A stretch of DNA of 64,000 nt from Nereocystis luetkeana (taxonomy: Eukaryota; Sar; Phaeophyceae; Laminariales; Laminariaceae), in NCBI GenBank assembly GCA_031213475.1, contig JARUPZ010000018.1, positions 3,348,733 through 3,412,732 on the forward strand, in the 5' to 3' direction. The number at the start of each line of letters is the position of its first letter. Position 1 is the first letter of the stretch. This document shows positions 1-11,357 of the stretch, one piece after another. Position numbers and translations under genes: made by a program. Below the pieces are notes generated by a model, which searched no databases, was not told where the DNA came from, and saw nothing but the letters and a program-made list of their open reading frames with translations.

Positions 1-545
1 GTGGCATTGGCGTTGGTGGTGCAGTTGTTGTTGTATCGGTGTTGCTATCGTTGTATACATGTCTTGACGCTTCGATTGAGCAGTCTGTTTCCGGTCTTGT
101 GCACGTCAAGCCCGTCCGTCCGCGCGTCAGAAATTAAGCTGTGCCTGCGCCTCTTCCATCTGTCTGTGCCAGCATGTTGTGTTGCTTGCGTCTCCTCATG
201 TTGTGCTAGTTGGCTCAGTATCTCGGCGCGTCTTACTCTATGACATGCAAGGGCTCCGCAGGGGTGCCTGCCGGCACCCATGCTCCGGATAGGGAAATAT
301 ACCTAAGTGCCGATTTGTGATTTAGATGACATAAAGACACTATTCGATCTTATTGCGAACAGGATCAGGTTAATGCCAAGTGGTGCAGGAAAAGGGCAAA
401 GCCGAGTTTCAGTTCTCAGCTTTGGTATCTGCCTCACTCGCATTGTTATAGACCAACTGTTATGGCAATTTATCTTTTTCGGCGACCTCGGAAGCCCAAA
501 AATTAGAATAGTCTATTATGGGTCAGGAAATCATCGATACTTTTG
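1..545. other. Window edge, no gene recognised
   Basis: The first ~60 bases are GTT/TTG-rich (an imperfect simple repeat). I see no splice-flanked exon and no recognisable protein on either strand. The small open frames here have no family features. Confidence 0.5.
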
Positions 546-549
546 ATCT

Positions 550-3500
550 CAGTTCCTCCAGTACTCTGTCTCTCTACCGTGGATCATTCAATGTAAGTTT
601 TGGATAGGATGAGGCCTCCTGCACCGGCCTGTGGTCCCACCCATACTTCGTTGCGCTTCTTTTAGATTACATTTGTAGTTGACCACTGGTCCGGGGCGGA
701 GTTGTCTCACCCAAACTTTTTAACATTAACTCAGTTGTTTCCTGCACACGCTGCAAAGTCCCTTCTTAACTCTGGCGAAAGTGGTAGCTCGCTAGCGTCC
801 GCGTAACTCTGGCCACGTTTCCTCTTGCTACCCCGCACTTATCCACTAGAGGTAGCCCCGATGTAGTACTTCGCAACTGGCTCTGTCTTCCAACCACCAA
901 ATATCATGATCTCGTCCACGACCGTCCGGGCGAAGGATTTTGCTGAGCGAGCCTCCCACTCGGAATGAGTGCATCGTGAAGTGTTTCGGCAGGTCTGCCA
1001 CCCGCAGATAGCTTTGCAGGTTCGCCGTCATACGGGCTGCGCAGAGAGACAGACGGCCCCGGCCGCCTTCTGGCGTAGCAACGGGGAAGCCCCACCCAAT
1101 CCGCTGTGGGCAGAGATGCACACCGTACCCGCCCGAAAGGCGCCAATCGCCGGGCAGTCCCGGTCTGCTAACACTACCACCGCCTCACTAGAGGCCCGAA
1201 GCGTCTTGCCAAACTGAAAGTTGAAGATCAAACCCTCAGACGCTGAGAGCTTCAAGATGTGCGATACGACCGCATTGTAAAGAAAATATCGTAACCCCTA
1301 CGCATCGAATAGAAAACCAAATACTATAGGGCGATATCCCGGGTCAGAGAAATACGCTCCGCCAGAGAGCTGGCCACCCGTGCGCGCGACCGCATGTCGC
1401 TTAGAAGATCTACGAGTGTGTGTTTCAACATCGGCGCGGCCTGATTGACCTGAACCCCGACCTGCTTCTGTTCCTCAGATACGAAGGTAGGGTAAGAATC
1501 TACCAGCGGGCTCGAGCACGGATTTCCTACCCGGCGGACGGGGTTCCATTCTTCTCATTTCCCGTTTTCTTTCATCGCCATTTTCAGTCTCGAGACAAAA
1601 CCTTTTCGAATAGAATCGACCGCGTACCGAAGACCCCGCCAAGCACGCATCGTCGCCCGCATGGCCCACACCGGGACAAGAGGATTCGTGCACCATCTTG
1701 GTGCCTTTTTCCCTTGCGTGTCAAGGAAGCAGAGAAAATTAAAGACATCGTCCGGAGTAGCTGTTTGCCAACCGCTGGACCCGGCCGAAACAACGAGAAC
1801 GAACGCGTTGAACTCATCGAGCACCCTGCTTTTCCGGACATGGCCGGGGCGCCCCTCTATCGCCGCCAATACTTGGCATCGACGTGCTTGCATCTCATCA
1901 ACATCCATGACGACAGGCAACCGCTCCGGATACCGCGGGGACGGTAGTGATCGAACCGGCTGAGCGCTGAATTTCCAGCAGGAATTGAACTGTGCGTCGT
2001 TTTCTTCCTAACAGGAGGAACGAAACGCACACCGCACCAAGTCCCGGGCCGTTAGCAGCCCTGCCGAGAGAGATGCACCATCTTAAAGGTGGCTCCCGCT
2101 AGCGTCGTTCTGTTTGAAAGAAAACACCAAAAGAAAGTGGACCGTAAACTTCGGTGAGCGTTCGAAAGCGTTCGAAAACCGCTAAATATTTACACGCTAC
2201 TACGCAATGGATACCCGCCGTTGCGCGATGGTTGCCGAAACATAGGTAATCGTTACCCCTTGGTACGGGAGTCTAACCTGTACGCTATCATCCCCCAGCG
2301 AGGGTACCGCCAATTCTTGAGGCCACCATCTGGACTGGGCCACTAACAGCACCCTTCCGCAGCCACTGCGGCCACCTCGATCGACATTACTGTGGCGAGC
2401 TGCACCAAAGGGAACCAATAGGCCTAAACATCAGGCAACCGCGCGGACCTCGCATTCCGCTAATTGTTGAATAATGTGTCCTGCCATGATTGGGGATGGG
2501 AAAAAAAAAACGAAGGCCGGGAGGCTGGTACCAGGAACGATCGAAACGTCGTGCGCCAACACGTCGGTCCCCGCCGAACCAGCTCAGTCGTACTGGGAGA
2601 AATAGGGCAGTGCCTCCCCGGTATATAGGGAGCGCAGCACCGACCCCGTGCATGCCATGAGGTCGACGTTAAACGGGCCTATCTCGCCCCAGACCGCTTT
2701 AAACGATGCCGGCGCTATGCGGATGATGGCGTCTCGTGACGGCCGCGAAATGGCGTCTGCGACTTCGTTCTCCGCAGTCGGGATCCACTTCAACGATAAC
2801 ATAAAGCCGTACTCCACTTGAAACTCGAACGACTGCACCAGCAACGCGTGCGTCTCGCGGTTCTTCGCACGCCCACGGTTAAAAGCTCCCACTACGGACT
2901 GGTTGTCCACGTCTATGCGCGCTATGCTCGCCGCAACACGTCTGGGTGTCGCGCGAAGAATTGTCGAAGGAGATGGTAGAGGCCATACATCTCCTTTTGG
3001 TTGATATGCTTTGACAACCAGTCTGGCCGGAACACCCCCCCTGCGGGGAAGGTGCCCGAGGCCGTGTTCACCACCCACCCCCATGCGACCGATGACGCAT
3101 CCGACAATCCTTTCGTCAAGGCTGCCACGAAGTGTCGCGCCTCCTGCCACGGCCCCTCTTGCGAGGTAGCCGACAAATTAAGCCACAGCTTGAATTCGCT
3201 TAGCTGGTCGGCCCTGGAGTCTTGCGTAAGGTCGACAATGCACAAAGATGACTTCTCCAGCTCAGTGAGCACTGCAAACATAGCGTGCGTCCACAGCGAT
3301 GCCGGCCGAATAGCCACCGTCATGCTCATGCACTTGCCCGCGATACGCTGCAGCGTAAGGAAAGACAGACATCGCGCGTCTAGGGCTGCTCGCAGCAGCT
3401 GCTGCAGCTTATCTAGCTTATCCTGTGGAATCGGGAAGGTGGCGGTGTCAAGAGTCTCACAGCATACCGAGATATTGATGCAGCCTAGTCGGCCGGAAGT

Positions 3501-4560
3501 CGCACTTTTTGGCCGACAGGAACTGACCGCACAGGAACGACGCCAACATCACTACGTGTGTCGCCTCACCCGCTGCCAGCCATCGCTCACGCGCAGTCTG
3601 CCCGTGGGAGGTAAGGAAATTACTCAACCACCAGTCGTCGTGGTAAAAGCTATCGCCGGGATCCCTTTGGAGCGAAGGTACGCTGCTTTTGCCTCGCTGG
3701 GGGTATGATAGCACCATGGACTCAAACTGAATCCGAAAGGCAAAACGCACCAGCAGTAATCAATGCCACCGTACGAGAAACCAAACCGCGGCCAAGAGAA
3801 GGGGCGCAGAAGAATGTGGTGAAAGACGGATGAGTCATCCGGCAAAGTCATGTAACAACCCTGCGAAGCGACGTTAGCCACCCGCGCCACCGTATCCATC
3901 GAAAATGGACCTTCTTGCACCGCTTGTTGAACGGCCTCGCGTCGTCCATTAGGCGCGGTTTTCGTCTGCTCGACCGACATCGCCATACCCAACCGGGGCC
4001 ACTGCGGCCCCCCGGGGGCTCGGATGTTGGCCCATTTGACGACACACCCACGATCTACGAGGGCTCGTACCTCATCGTCCACAATACTGGTAACTATTGG
4101 CGGGATACGGTTTTGAAACACCGCTCCGGGAAATCGACCGACGTCAAACAGGTAGACGCTCGACGGCCCCCGGTATTCCCTTAAGAGAAGATCGTGAAGG
4201 CCCACTCCGTCGCGTAAGTACAACACCAGTGTGTCTCGCAGCGGGTGCTCTTTGAGGATGATGTCGTGCCAGAAGTCTACATGCCGGCGCATGAAGCCCG
4301 GCACAAACTGGTCCCCAACCCCCCCGCATTCCGTATCGGGGCATCCCACGGCATACGCCGTAGCAGACCCTGCATGGGGTCTCGAGTGACGTCCACCACG
4401 GACGGCCACACTCCCGCGGCGGGCAAAACTCCCGTGCGCGCCCACTCACATCCGTCGGCGTCCAGGGGGGGCGTGGGGAGAAGAACAGATCGCACGCGTG
4501 TGCGTGGCGTCGATCGAGGCGTTGGAGCCAACCGTCCGCGACCACCTACAGCGCACCGTG
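550..4560 (-). mobile_element. DIRS-type tyrosine-recombinase retroelement, fossil copy 1
   Basis: Read on the minus strand, the parts occur in DIRS order. A reverse transcriptase (about 4240-3620) carries a GPQWPRLG stretch, an FSMDT...A..A..GC block, a CWCVLPFGFSLSP motif and the SEAKAAYLRSKGIPA tail typical of DIRS RT. A ribonuclease H-like part (about 3330-2580) includes VDNQSVVGAFNRG and ADAISR. A region about 1920-1555 resembles the N-terminal part of a tyrosine recombinase, and the recombinase core (about 1255-850) has the HSFRVGGS signature. The low-coordinate end (about 553-620) is shared with the end of copy 2 near 27.9 kb, which sets this boundary; the other end was not found. The copy is broken, with roughly ten breaks, and is well diverged from copy 2, so it looks old. 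Family placement is from motif recognition only. Confidence 0.8.
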
Positions 4561-7208
4561 GAGGAGAGGAGGGGAGGATACCTATATACAACTCAACGGA
4601 ATATTGTATAGCGCAAAGAGAAACCTCGCGAAAAGGCGTGTACACATTAGGTAGTCGGTTCAACGTGGGGGCAGAATTCTGCCACCCTTGGTACAAAGCA
4701 GGTAGATATTTGTTAGCAAGCATCGAAGTGAAGCTGCGTATCCAGGCGGGTCGTCGAGAAAAAACATGACGATTGCACAGACATTGGCAACGCAACTCCG
4801 TGCGTACCTCCACGGATGTTAATACAGTAACATAAATTGTTGATAACGAGTTGCGTTGGTGTCTTGAGTACAATTGTGCAAGAGTGGAAAACGAAACAAG
4901 TTGCGCGAGAGTATCGAAGGTGAATGTGAGAACCCGAAAGGCACGCCGTCATACGTAAGAGCCAAATAACATCATATTAGCTTGAGTCGGGCGGATAACC
5001 TGCCGGCCAACGGAGTTCTACTGATGGTTAGGCACATCATAGACCTGCTCCGGTCCTTCGGGGATCCTCCTGGAGTCGTAGCACTGTGCCCTTCTCCACG
5101 GAGCATTCGAGGGAGGCGCTGCGCGTCAGCCTGGAGTCGGAGCGGGGGCTGCGGGAGCGAAGGGGCAGGCGACTCTAATCGAGACGGTCGCGATCGCCGG
5201 CGGGGCGAACGCTGGTGGGAGCGCCTCGGCAGGAGCGAGCTCCTGTAGGGCTGGCGGAGCTGGTCCGAGTGGAGACGACCAGGATCAACCGCCATTTTAC
5301 TCGGATTTTTTGTACTATGGTACTGCCTCCCTGTATCTGCCCAGCTGCCAAGTGCCCAATACCCACGCCGAAATATCACACCTATCTACGGCGAGAAGTA
5401 CCTACTGCCAACGGCGCTTGTGCAGGAGAGATGGCCTCTCCCTCGCATGAAAGCGACAGCAGCAAAAACAGCATCAGGAGCAAGAGCAGGCAGTAGCAGC
5501 AGGCATTTTTGCTGCTACGGTTGGTTGCTGCTGCTGCTGTTCAGCCGCAGCCGCAACACCAGCAACACAACAGCACCAGCAGCAGTAGCAGTATCGCATC
5601 AGACAACGACTTGCAGTATCCGCCCAAATAACTTCTTCTAGTACGACGCGTTATGTACGCGCATTATCGCACCATGAAATACTCAAGCATGAGTACAGGC
5701 AGTAATCGCAGTAAAGAACCCGAGATGCTGCGAGCATGATCAGTATCGAACACCTAATACCTGATACCTGATGTCGATCGGCAATATACAGAACAACCGC
5801 AAAGTACTGCTAACATGGGCAGTATACTTGGTGTGAACCCGAATGCAGCAGTATCCACAGAAGCACAGAACCCCGACATACTGCGAGTACTCGCAGTGGG
5901 AGCAAGCAGTCTCGAACCCTCGATTACCTCCAGTAGTTCTCGCCGAAACAACTTGACGCGTTTTTCACCAGAAAATGGTGAACATCTTTGTATCTTATAC
6001 CTGGTACAAATAATCGTATCTTTAAAGCGGGACCATACCTACCATTTCTATGGTAGATACCTGGGATCTGGATAAGTTTTTTTTTTCAAAATGAAAAACG
6101 CCTGCTATGAGGACGACCGATTGAGGGTTTGAAACTCAACTTTGGAAGCTGTGTGATACGTCAGACACACTCATCGGGTGCGCTCGTTGTGGATAGTTGG
6201 TTTTGCTTTGTACATAATCGTAGAACGCCTCTAAACTACCAGTACTGTACTGCTGCTGTAGTAGTGATAATATCGTATCTCAATGCGCCTCCAGAGATCA
6301 GACCTTGCAGCAGTAGACAGTCCAAGCATGTACGACCACGTGTACGATGTCCTCCGATGCATTGGATCGTTTTTGTTTATCGAGAACTCACAACACTCGG
6401 CCGAATTGATACTATCCAACAACCTTCATTCAATTCGACCCGCGAAAACAAATGACGTGCCGAATCATACCGAGAAACACGATACCACCGGGATATCCAA
6501 CGATCTGGTACCAAGAACGGCGCGATACCCCGAGAAGGCGCGCGAAGTCGACCCGCGAAGAGAGAGGGACAATGGAAGGCAACCACCCAGTAAGGCAAGA
6601 CCGACGGGGTCGAACAGGCCGATGGCAGCCCGCATAGCAAGGGAGTCGGGAGAACGTGATAGCACCAGCAAGGCCGAGATATCGAATCTCGGCGAGAAAA
6701 ACCTAAAATCGAGTGTGTCACAATAAGCTCTTCGCGAAGCCACAACTGCGAAACTAATCTCCAGGACCGAAGAAAGTAGAAAATAGAACCTCCGTGTCTT
6801 CTCGTCCCAGCCAAGATCCTTCGAGTTCGGGGTCGCTGCGGTCGTCGGTGGCGCGAGACTCCGAGATGCGCGCACGGGAGAACACCCGTCGGAGCCAGGC
6901 GAGCGCGACCCTCGAGGACAGCGGTCGAGAAAGCAAGCGCGAAGCCAGGAAAGCGAAGGCGTCTGGAATCCAGCCTGAATTCAACACGATATGTTCGGAA
7001 TCGGAAGCAAATGCTTCTCTCAGCCGTCGCGAAGGATTTTATATATATTATATCTGTATTACTTCGCACGTGGTATCTGTTGAGGCCGTTGTGCGTATCA
7101 GTCTGGTCGAAAAAATATACGGCATGTACATTTTCACGTTTAACAGCCATCTAAAGGTACCTCATGTTTCCGGTCAGAATAGTATTTTAACCAGGGAGCT
7201 AATCACGA
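4561..7208. other. Unassigned stretch with CAG-rich patch
   Basis: No gene recognised. Positions 5455-5625 are rich in CAG/GCA triplets. Part of 4.6-5.4 kb may be the gag side of the DIRS fossil, which I could not confirm. At 6.44-7.0 kb there is a GC-rich block with several open frames on both strands, but no splice-flanked exon or known domain. One TACCTGGT motif lies at 5998. Confidence 0.4.
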
Positions 7209-7260
7209 ATGATGACACTGCGCTTCCTGTCCTTCCTCCTGCTGTTATCGCTGTCTCCAG

Positions 7261-7676
7261 GCGTCAGATCTTTTCTCGGTGCTCGTTCGAGAGACATGGA
7301 CAAGTTCCAGATCATTTACTCAGGTCACATTGAAATCCATACTTGGTACCTGGTACCTGGTATCATACATGCTACGCATTGATTACGTCGCTCTTTTTTT
7401 GTTTGTTGTATCGTACTTGGATATTTTAATCACACTCTGTTTTTTGTTTTTCAGGACTGGAAGGATAACTCCCTCTCCCTCGCTGAGGCGAAGAAAGCAA
7501 GGCTCATCATCCGCGCCGTGTCTAGGTCCAAGATTTTGGCTTCCAACCCCGGAGGAGCTGCAGGCCAGATGTCTGGACGGCTTGCCCCACCACCTGGCTC
7601 TGCCCCCGGGTCGTCGACAAGACCAAGGTTGGAGGCTCCTGCGGTGTTGTTTTCGAAGCGTACAATTCGTTTTTAA
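7261..7676 (+). CDS. Two candidate 3' exons of an unrecognised gene (partial)
   Basis: I do not recognise the protein. A 63-nt segment, 7261-7323, follows a strong pyrimidine tract ending CTCCAG and ends CAG|GT. A second segment, 7455-7676, follows TTTTTCAG. Both are phase 0 and join without a stop to give about 94 residues, including AEAKKARLIIRAVSRSK (basic, helix-like) and then a Gly/Pro/Ser-rich tail ending at TAA 7674-7676. No upstream exon was found, so the N-terminus is missing. The donor GTCACA is weak compared with the GTGAG donors in neighbouring genes. The same DNA could instead be a start: ATG at 7209 opens a leucine-rich signal-peptide-like stretch in another frame that stops soon after the splice. 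Exon status is a guess. Confidence 0.33.
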
Positions 7677-7699
7677 CGACTCCACGTCTCACGAGCAGT

Positions 7700-7812
7700 A
7701 GTTCCATCTTGTTTGTGTTGGTGTTGATGGTGGCGTTGGTGTTGATGCTGATATTGATGCTGGTATTGATGTTGGTATTGGTGTCGATGTTGGGTATATA
7801 CGCTGATGTTCA
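7700..7812. repeat. GTTGGTGTTGATG-type imperfect minisatellite
   Basis: About 100 bp of imperfect 6-12 bp units (GTTGGT, GTTGATG, ATTGATGCTG) just after the stop codon of the candidate exon. The window start at 1-40 has similar composition. Confidence 0.75.
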
Positions 7813-8928
7813 GGTTCCTGCAGGCTCCACTTGTGGCCACAGCAGTAGTTTCCGTCTGTCAGCACTATCGTCGCCCATCCTTTGAAAAAAAAACATTTTC
7901 CAGATTCGTAATCGCGGACGAGTTTCGTGCAGACACCGTTTTTTTGTGGATCTTACGTTTTGATGTTTTAGGATTTTTTTTGTTACGGTTACATATCTAC
8001 ACAACCACCATAGTAGTAGTTCCGTCGGTACTTGTGGTCGTCGGTCAAGAGAAAAACGAAGCATTCCAGACCCCACCGCAAAACGATTTCGTCCAGACAC
8101 CCTTTTGCAGTTCTTAGGTTGGAGCCTTTCTCGAAGATCATCCTGCAGACACCGTTTGCGGTCCGTCTACCGGTACCCGCTTGACGTTTTAGTTTTTTTT
8201 TCGATCACAAGTTTCGCCCCTTCGTTGCCATGTTGAACAGGCGCGGTGGGGGTCTAGGTCTGACCCCTCCTCCCGGAGATCTCAAGATCACGAGAGGAGA
8301 TATTTTGACACCACCGGGGACAGGTGGGTCCGCACCCCGGTCTCAAGACCGCCGCATTACGCGCCCGGGAGCACGGACGCTAACTCCGGTGGGGTCAAGG
8401 TGAGTTGGAATCTTGGCACCCTTCTCTCTATGGGCTAGGGAAGCGCGAGGATGGGGTGGGTGGGTGGGTGGGTAGGCGGGCGGGCTGGGATCGAGAGCCT
8501 TTGGTTTGATTTCTCTCACACGACCAGTTCTTCTCCAGACAAAGCAGACATGATGCATCCTCGCGTACATCTCGTGAAGGGAGGGGTAGGTGTGGAGTCA
8601 GTTAAAGTGTATGTATAGATATGTCACTCTCGCCGTAAATATAAGAACCGCTTGGTCTTTATATTGGTGTAAGAACGATCCTTTTTCCCCCGCACAGAGT
8701 GGTATTCATGGAAGTCACCTCAGCTGTGAAAATAATCGAGAATTTACGTCGGAAGCGCTCATATAATTTTTTAAAAAATTGCATGTGGTACTCAGATAAG
8801 CGCGTGATACGGATTGTGTATCGGACCTAATGGAAGGATACATCCAAGGATACATTATATGCTGTACTCGTAGGTCGGTGGATTTTATCCCAACATCGTG
8901 TGCCCCTCTTTTTGTACGCTTACCTATT
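7813..8928. other. Spacer, no gene seen
   Basis: Contains a (GGGT)n run at about 8451-8475 and a copy of a short dispersed sequence near 8655-8715 (GGTGTAAGAACG...CAGAGTGGTATTC) that recurs near 11825, 21830 and 62165. No exon recognised. Confidence 0.45.
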
Positions 8929-9034
8929 TACGGGGGACCATAGTTAATAGGACCCATGGCATACATTAAAACCTATATATTAAACCATTTTTACTAACAA
9001 TATTTGGTCCTATTAACTATGGTCTCCCGTAATA
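8929..9034. mobile_element. Family B MITE, copy 1
   Basis: Inverted-repeat element with CGGGGGACCATAGTTAATAG at one end and its complement (as CTATTAACTATGGTCTCCCG) at the other, around an AT-rich centre. It ends about 22 bp before the ATG at 9057, so it probably forms much of the 5' leader or core promoter of that gene. Confidence 0.85.
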
Positions 9035-9056
9035 GTTGTTTTGTTATCACACCTTC

Positions 9057-11357
9057 ATGAATCCGATTAAAACTCCCAGCCGAGACCCAAGGAAGGCGGA
9101 AATGGCCGCCAGGCGTCTACCCTCAGCATCAGCGGGAACGACTCCGAGGATTTCGCGACCGCCGTCGTCGGGTCGAACGGCTCTCTCCACTCCTTCGGCT
9201 GCCGGTTCCCCGGCATCCTTTTCTTCGTTCGCGTCGTTTTCGTCGACGCCGAGCAACGGCGGCGGCATAGCCGGGGCTGGTGCGACCCAGATAGGTATTG
9301 AAGACGCGGTGGCTGCTGCGTTCAACGAAAAGGTGACGACGACGGCGCCGACCGTGTCTCCGCCGCAACAAACGGCGGTGTCGACGGACGCATTGCCGCC
9401 AGCAGCAGGAGCAGCAGCAGCAGCAGCAGCAGCTAAAGAAGCGGCAGAATCGATGACGACGTCTGGTTTTGCGTCCTTTCCTGGGGGAGGGACGGGAGGA
9501 CGGGCAACTGCGGGGACAACATCCACCCCAATAACTCCTGCGGTCTTGCCAATAACTCCCGGAAAATGGTCGGCGTTCGGAGAAGAGAAGGAAGAAGGAG
9601 AGGGAGGAGGAGGGGGAGGAGTCTTGCCGACAGCTCCCGCGAATTGGTCGGCCTTTGGTGAAAAAAAAGAAGGAGGGGGAGAGCCAGGAGGAAAAAGAGG
9701 AGGCGGAGAAGGAGGACGGGGAGAAAGACAGGGAGCAGGAGAAAGGGGAGAAAAGAGGGGGGAGGCAGAAGGAAAAGGAGGAGGAGGAAGAGGAGGAGGA
9801 GGAGGAGGAGGAGGAGGAGGAGGGCACTTTTCCGGCTACCCTGTCTCTGCTGCGGCGCTGGCGTCGCCGACAAATTCTGAAGTATCATCGGTCGCGACAC
9901 CGTCACCGTGCTCGTGGGCTACGTTCGGAGAAGACCCGCTCGCGGCGTCTGCAACGGTAACAACAGCGGCCGCAACAGCGGCGGCGGCAGTACAAGTCGG
10001 TGCTGGGAGATACTATACGTCGCAGTGGGAGGAAGGAGGGCAGCCCGCCGGTGGCAACGACTCGGTGGTATCGATAAGTTCTGCGGGTGCGCCCATTCAA
10101 GAGGCTACGGGGGGAAACGATACGAACGCGACTGTGTCCGGGGCGCAGGAAGCAATAGCATCGGAGGGGAGCGATACGTCCGCGCTGGCAGCAGAAACCC
10201 CGATCTCGGAGGCGTTCGAGAGCAAGCGACCTGCCGAAGAGCCACAAACAACCGTACCCTTCGACGGACAGGACCTTGTTCTTGTGGAATCGAACCGCGC
10301 GGTCTCTGAGGTTCCTACTATTGTATCGGCCGAGAGCTTTCCCGGGGGGCAAGCGGCCGCAAAACAAGCCAAGAAACGGAACGGAGGGGAGACGGCCTCC
10401 GACGGAGGGCAAGCACCGAGTGCTATCGACATCGATGCGAGCATTCAGGTGCCGAGCACAGGGCAGCAGCAACCTGCTGCTGATAATGATGATGATGGCG
10501 AGAGCAGCGGCGCTACTGCGAAGACCGACACCATAGCCGCCCGTGTGTCAGGCCCTGGTTCGGACCAGTCAGACTCGGAAAAGGACAGCCCCGAAGTGCG
10601 GAAACAAGGGTCGGAGCCGTCGTCGCTAATCTCCCATACCGTTGGTGGAGGGAAGACCGCATCTCCTGGAGGACAGCCGAACGAACTCGACGAGGCGGCC
10701 GTTTCCGAAACTAACGAAAAGAAGGTGTTACAAGGGGCTTCGGCGTCAAGTGGTGGCGGTGGCGATGACGACATCATCGTGGGAAGCAGGCGACACATCG
10801 GGGGCGAAGGCAGCGTAGCAACGGCCGCGGACTCAGCCGAGCCTACGGGCGCTACCACGGTGCTTACGTCCGCGGAAGAATCGACAGATGCGTCTCGTCT
10901 GGCTGTTGTCGGCTCCGAGAGACAAACGGAAACTAGCTGCGCCGTCGGCGCGAACGGTGGTGGTGTCCACGGCAGCAGTTTTGCATCGGCGCCTTTGTCA
11001 ACCGCGGTGTCGTCGAGCGTGGGATCAGGTCAAATCGACGAGCCGATATCGACACTGACACTAACACCGCCAGACACCCAGGAGAAGCACACGGAAAACA
11101 TCATCATCGCACCGGAGGGTACAGAAATGCCGGCGGTGGCCATTCGCGGAAATACGACCCGTGTTGAGGTTGGCGGCCCAACTGTCGTCTTGGCGGGGCC
11201 TGTATCAGTATTGTCGGCGGCAGAGGCGGCGACGGCGCACGCGAGGTCGCCTCTGTTGGGATCGAACGCCAGGTTTTCAAGCGCGCCATCGTCCAGAGGA
11301 GATATGACCACCGTTGCGGTGGTTGACTTGTGGAATGGAGGCACCACGACGAGGTGA
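9057..11357 (+). CDS. Low-complexity, probably disordered protein with three WxxFGE motifs
   Basis: A single open frame of 766 codons from ATG 9057 to TGA 11355-11357, GC-richer than its surroundings. It is dominated by Gly, Ala, Ser, Thr and Glu; a poly-Ala run comes from CAG/GCA repeats near 9412-9433 and a Glu/Gly-rich block covers about residues 175-265. No globular domain or membrane segment is visible. Three tryptophan motifs, WSAFGE (residue 171), WSAFGE (197) and WATFGED (287), fit the WxxFx[DE] consensus by which endocytic accessory proteins bind the AP-2 alpha appendage; that function is inference. The stop codon overlaps a consensus donor, GAG|GTGAGG (exon would end at 11353), so the gene may continue by splicing into the clathrin-like exons 0.9 kb downstream. 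Antisense frames here are compositional shadows. Confidence 0.65.
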   Translation: MNPIKTPSRDPRKAEMAARRLPSASAGTTPRISRPPSSGRTALSTPSAAGSPASFSSFASFSSTPSNGGGIAGAGATQIGIEDAVAAAFNEKVTTTAPTVSPPQQTAVSTDALPPAAGAAAAAAAAKEAAESMTTSGFASFPGGGTGGRATAGTTSTPITPAVLPITPGKWSAFGEEKEEGEGGGGGGVLPTAPANWSAFGEKKEGGGEPGGKRGGGEGGRGERQGAGERGEKRGEAEGKGGGGRGGGGGGGGGGGHFSGYPVSAAALASPTNSEVSSVATPSPCSWATFGEDPLAASATVTTAAATAAAAVQVGAGRYYTSQWEEGGQPAGGNDSVVSISSAGAPIQEATGGNDTNATVSGAQEAIASEGSDTSALAAETPISEAFESKRPAEEPQTTVPFDGQDLVLVESNRAVSEVPTIVSAESFPGGQAAAKQAKKRNGGETASDGGQAPSAIDIDASIQVPSTGQQQPAADNDDDGESSGATAKTDTIAARVSGPGSDQSDSEKDSPEVRKQGSEPSSLISHTVGGGKTASPGGQPNELDEAAVSETNEKKVLQGASASSGGGGDDDIIVGSRRHIGGEGSVATAADSAEPTGATTVLTSAEESTDASRLAVVGSERQTETSCAVGANGGGVHGSSFASAPLSTAVSSSVGSGQIDEPISTLTLTPPDTQEKHTENIIIAPEGTEMPAVAIRGNTTRVEVGGPTVVLAGPVSVLSAAEAATAHARSPLLGSNARFSSAPSSRGDMTTVAVVDLWNGGTTTR

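Noticed and set aside
5885-5930. Isolated B-box-like GGGTTCGAGACT on the minus strand
   Set aside because: No A-box, no fold and no second copy sharing a tail.
6377-7150. 257-codon minus-strand open frame
   Set aside because: No recognisable domain; sequence is rich in Arg/Ser/Pro as expected for an antisense shadow, and another frame on the plus strand is equally open.
9129-9906. Long minus-strand open frames (up to 232 codons) opposite the WxxF gene
   Set aside because: They are Ser/Arg/Leu-run mirror images of the GC- and triplet-rich plus-strand frame and have no domain or splice context.
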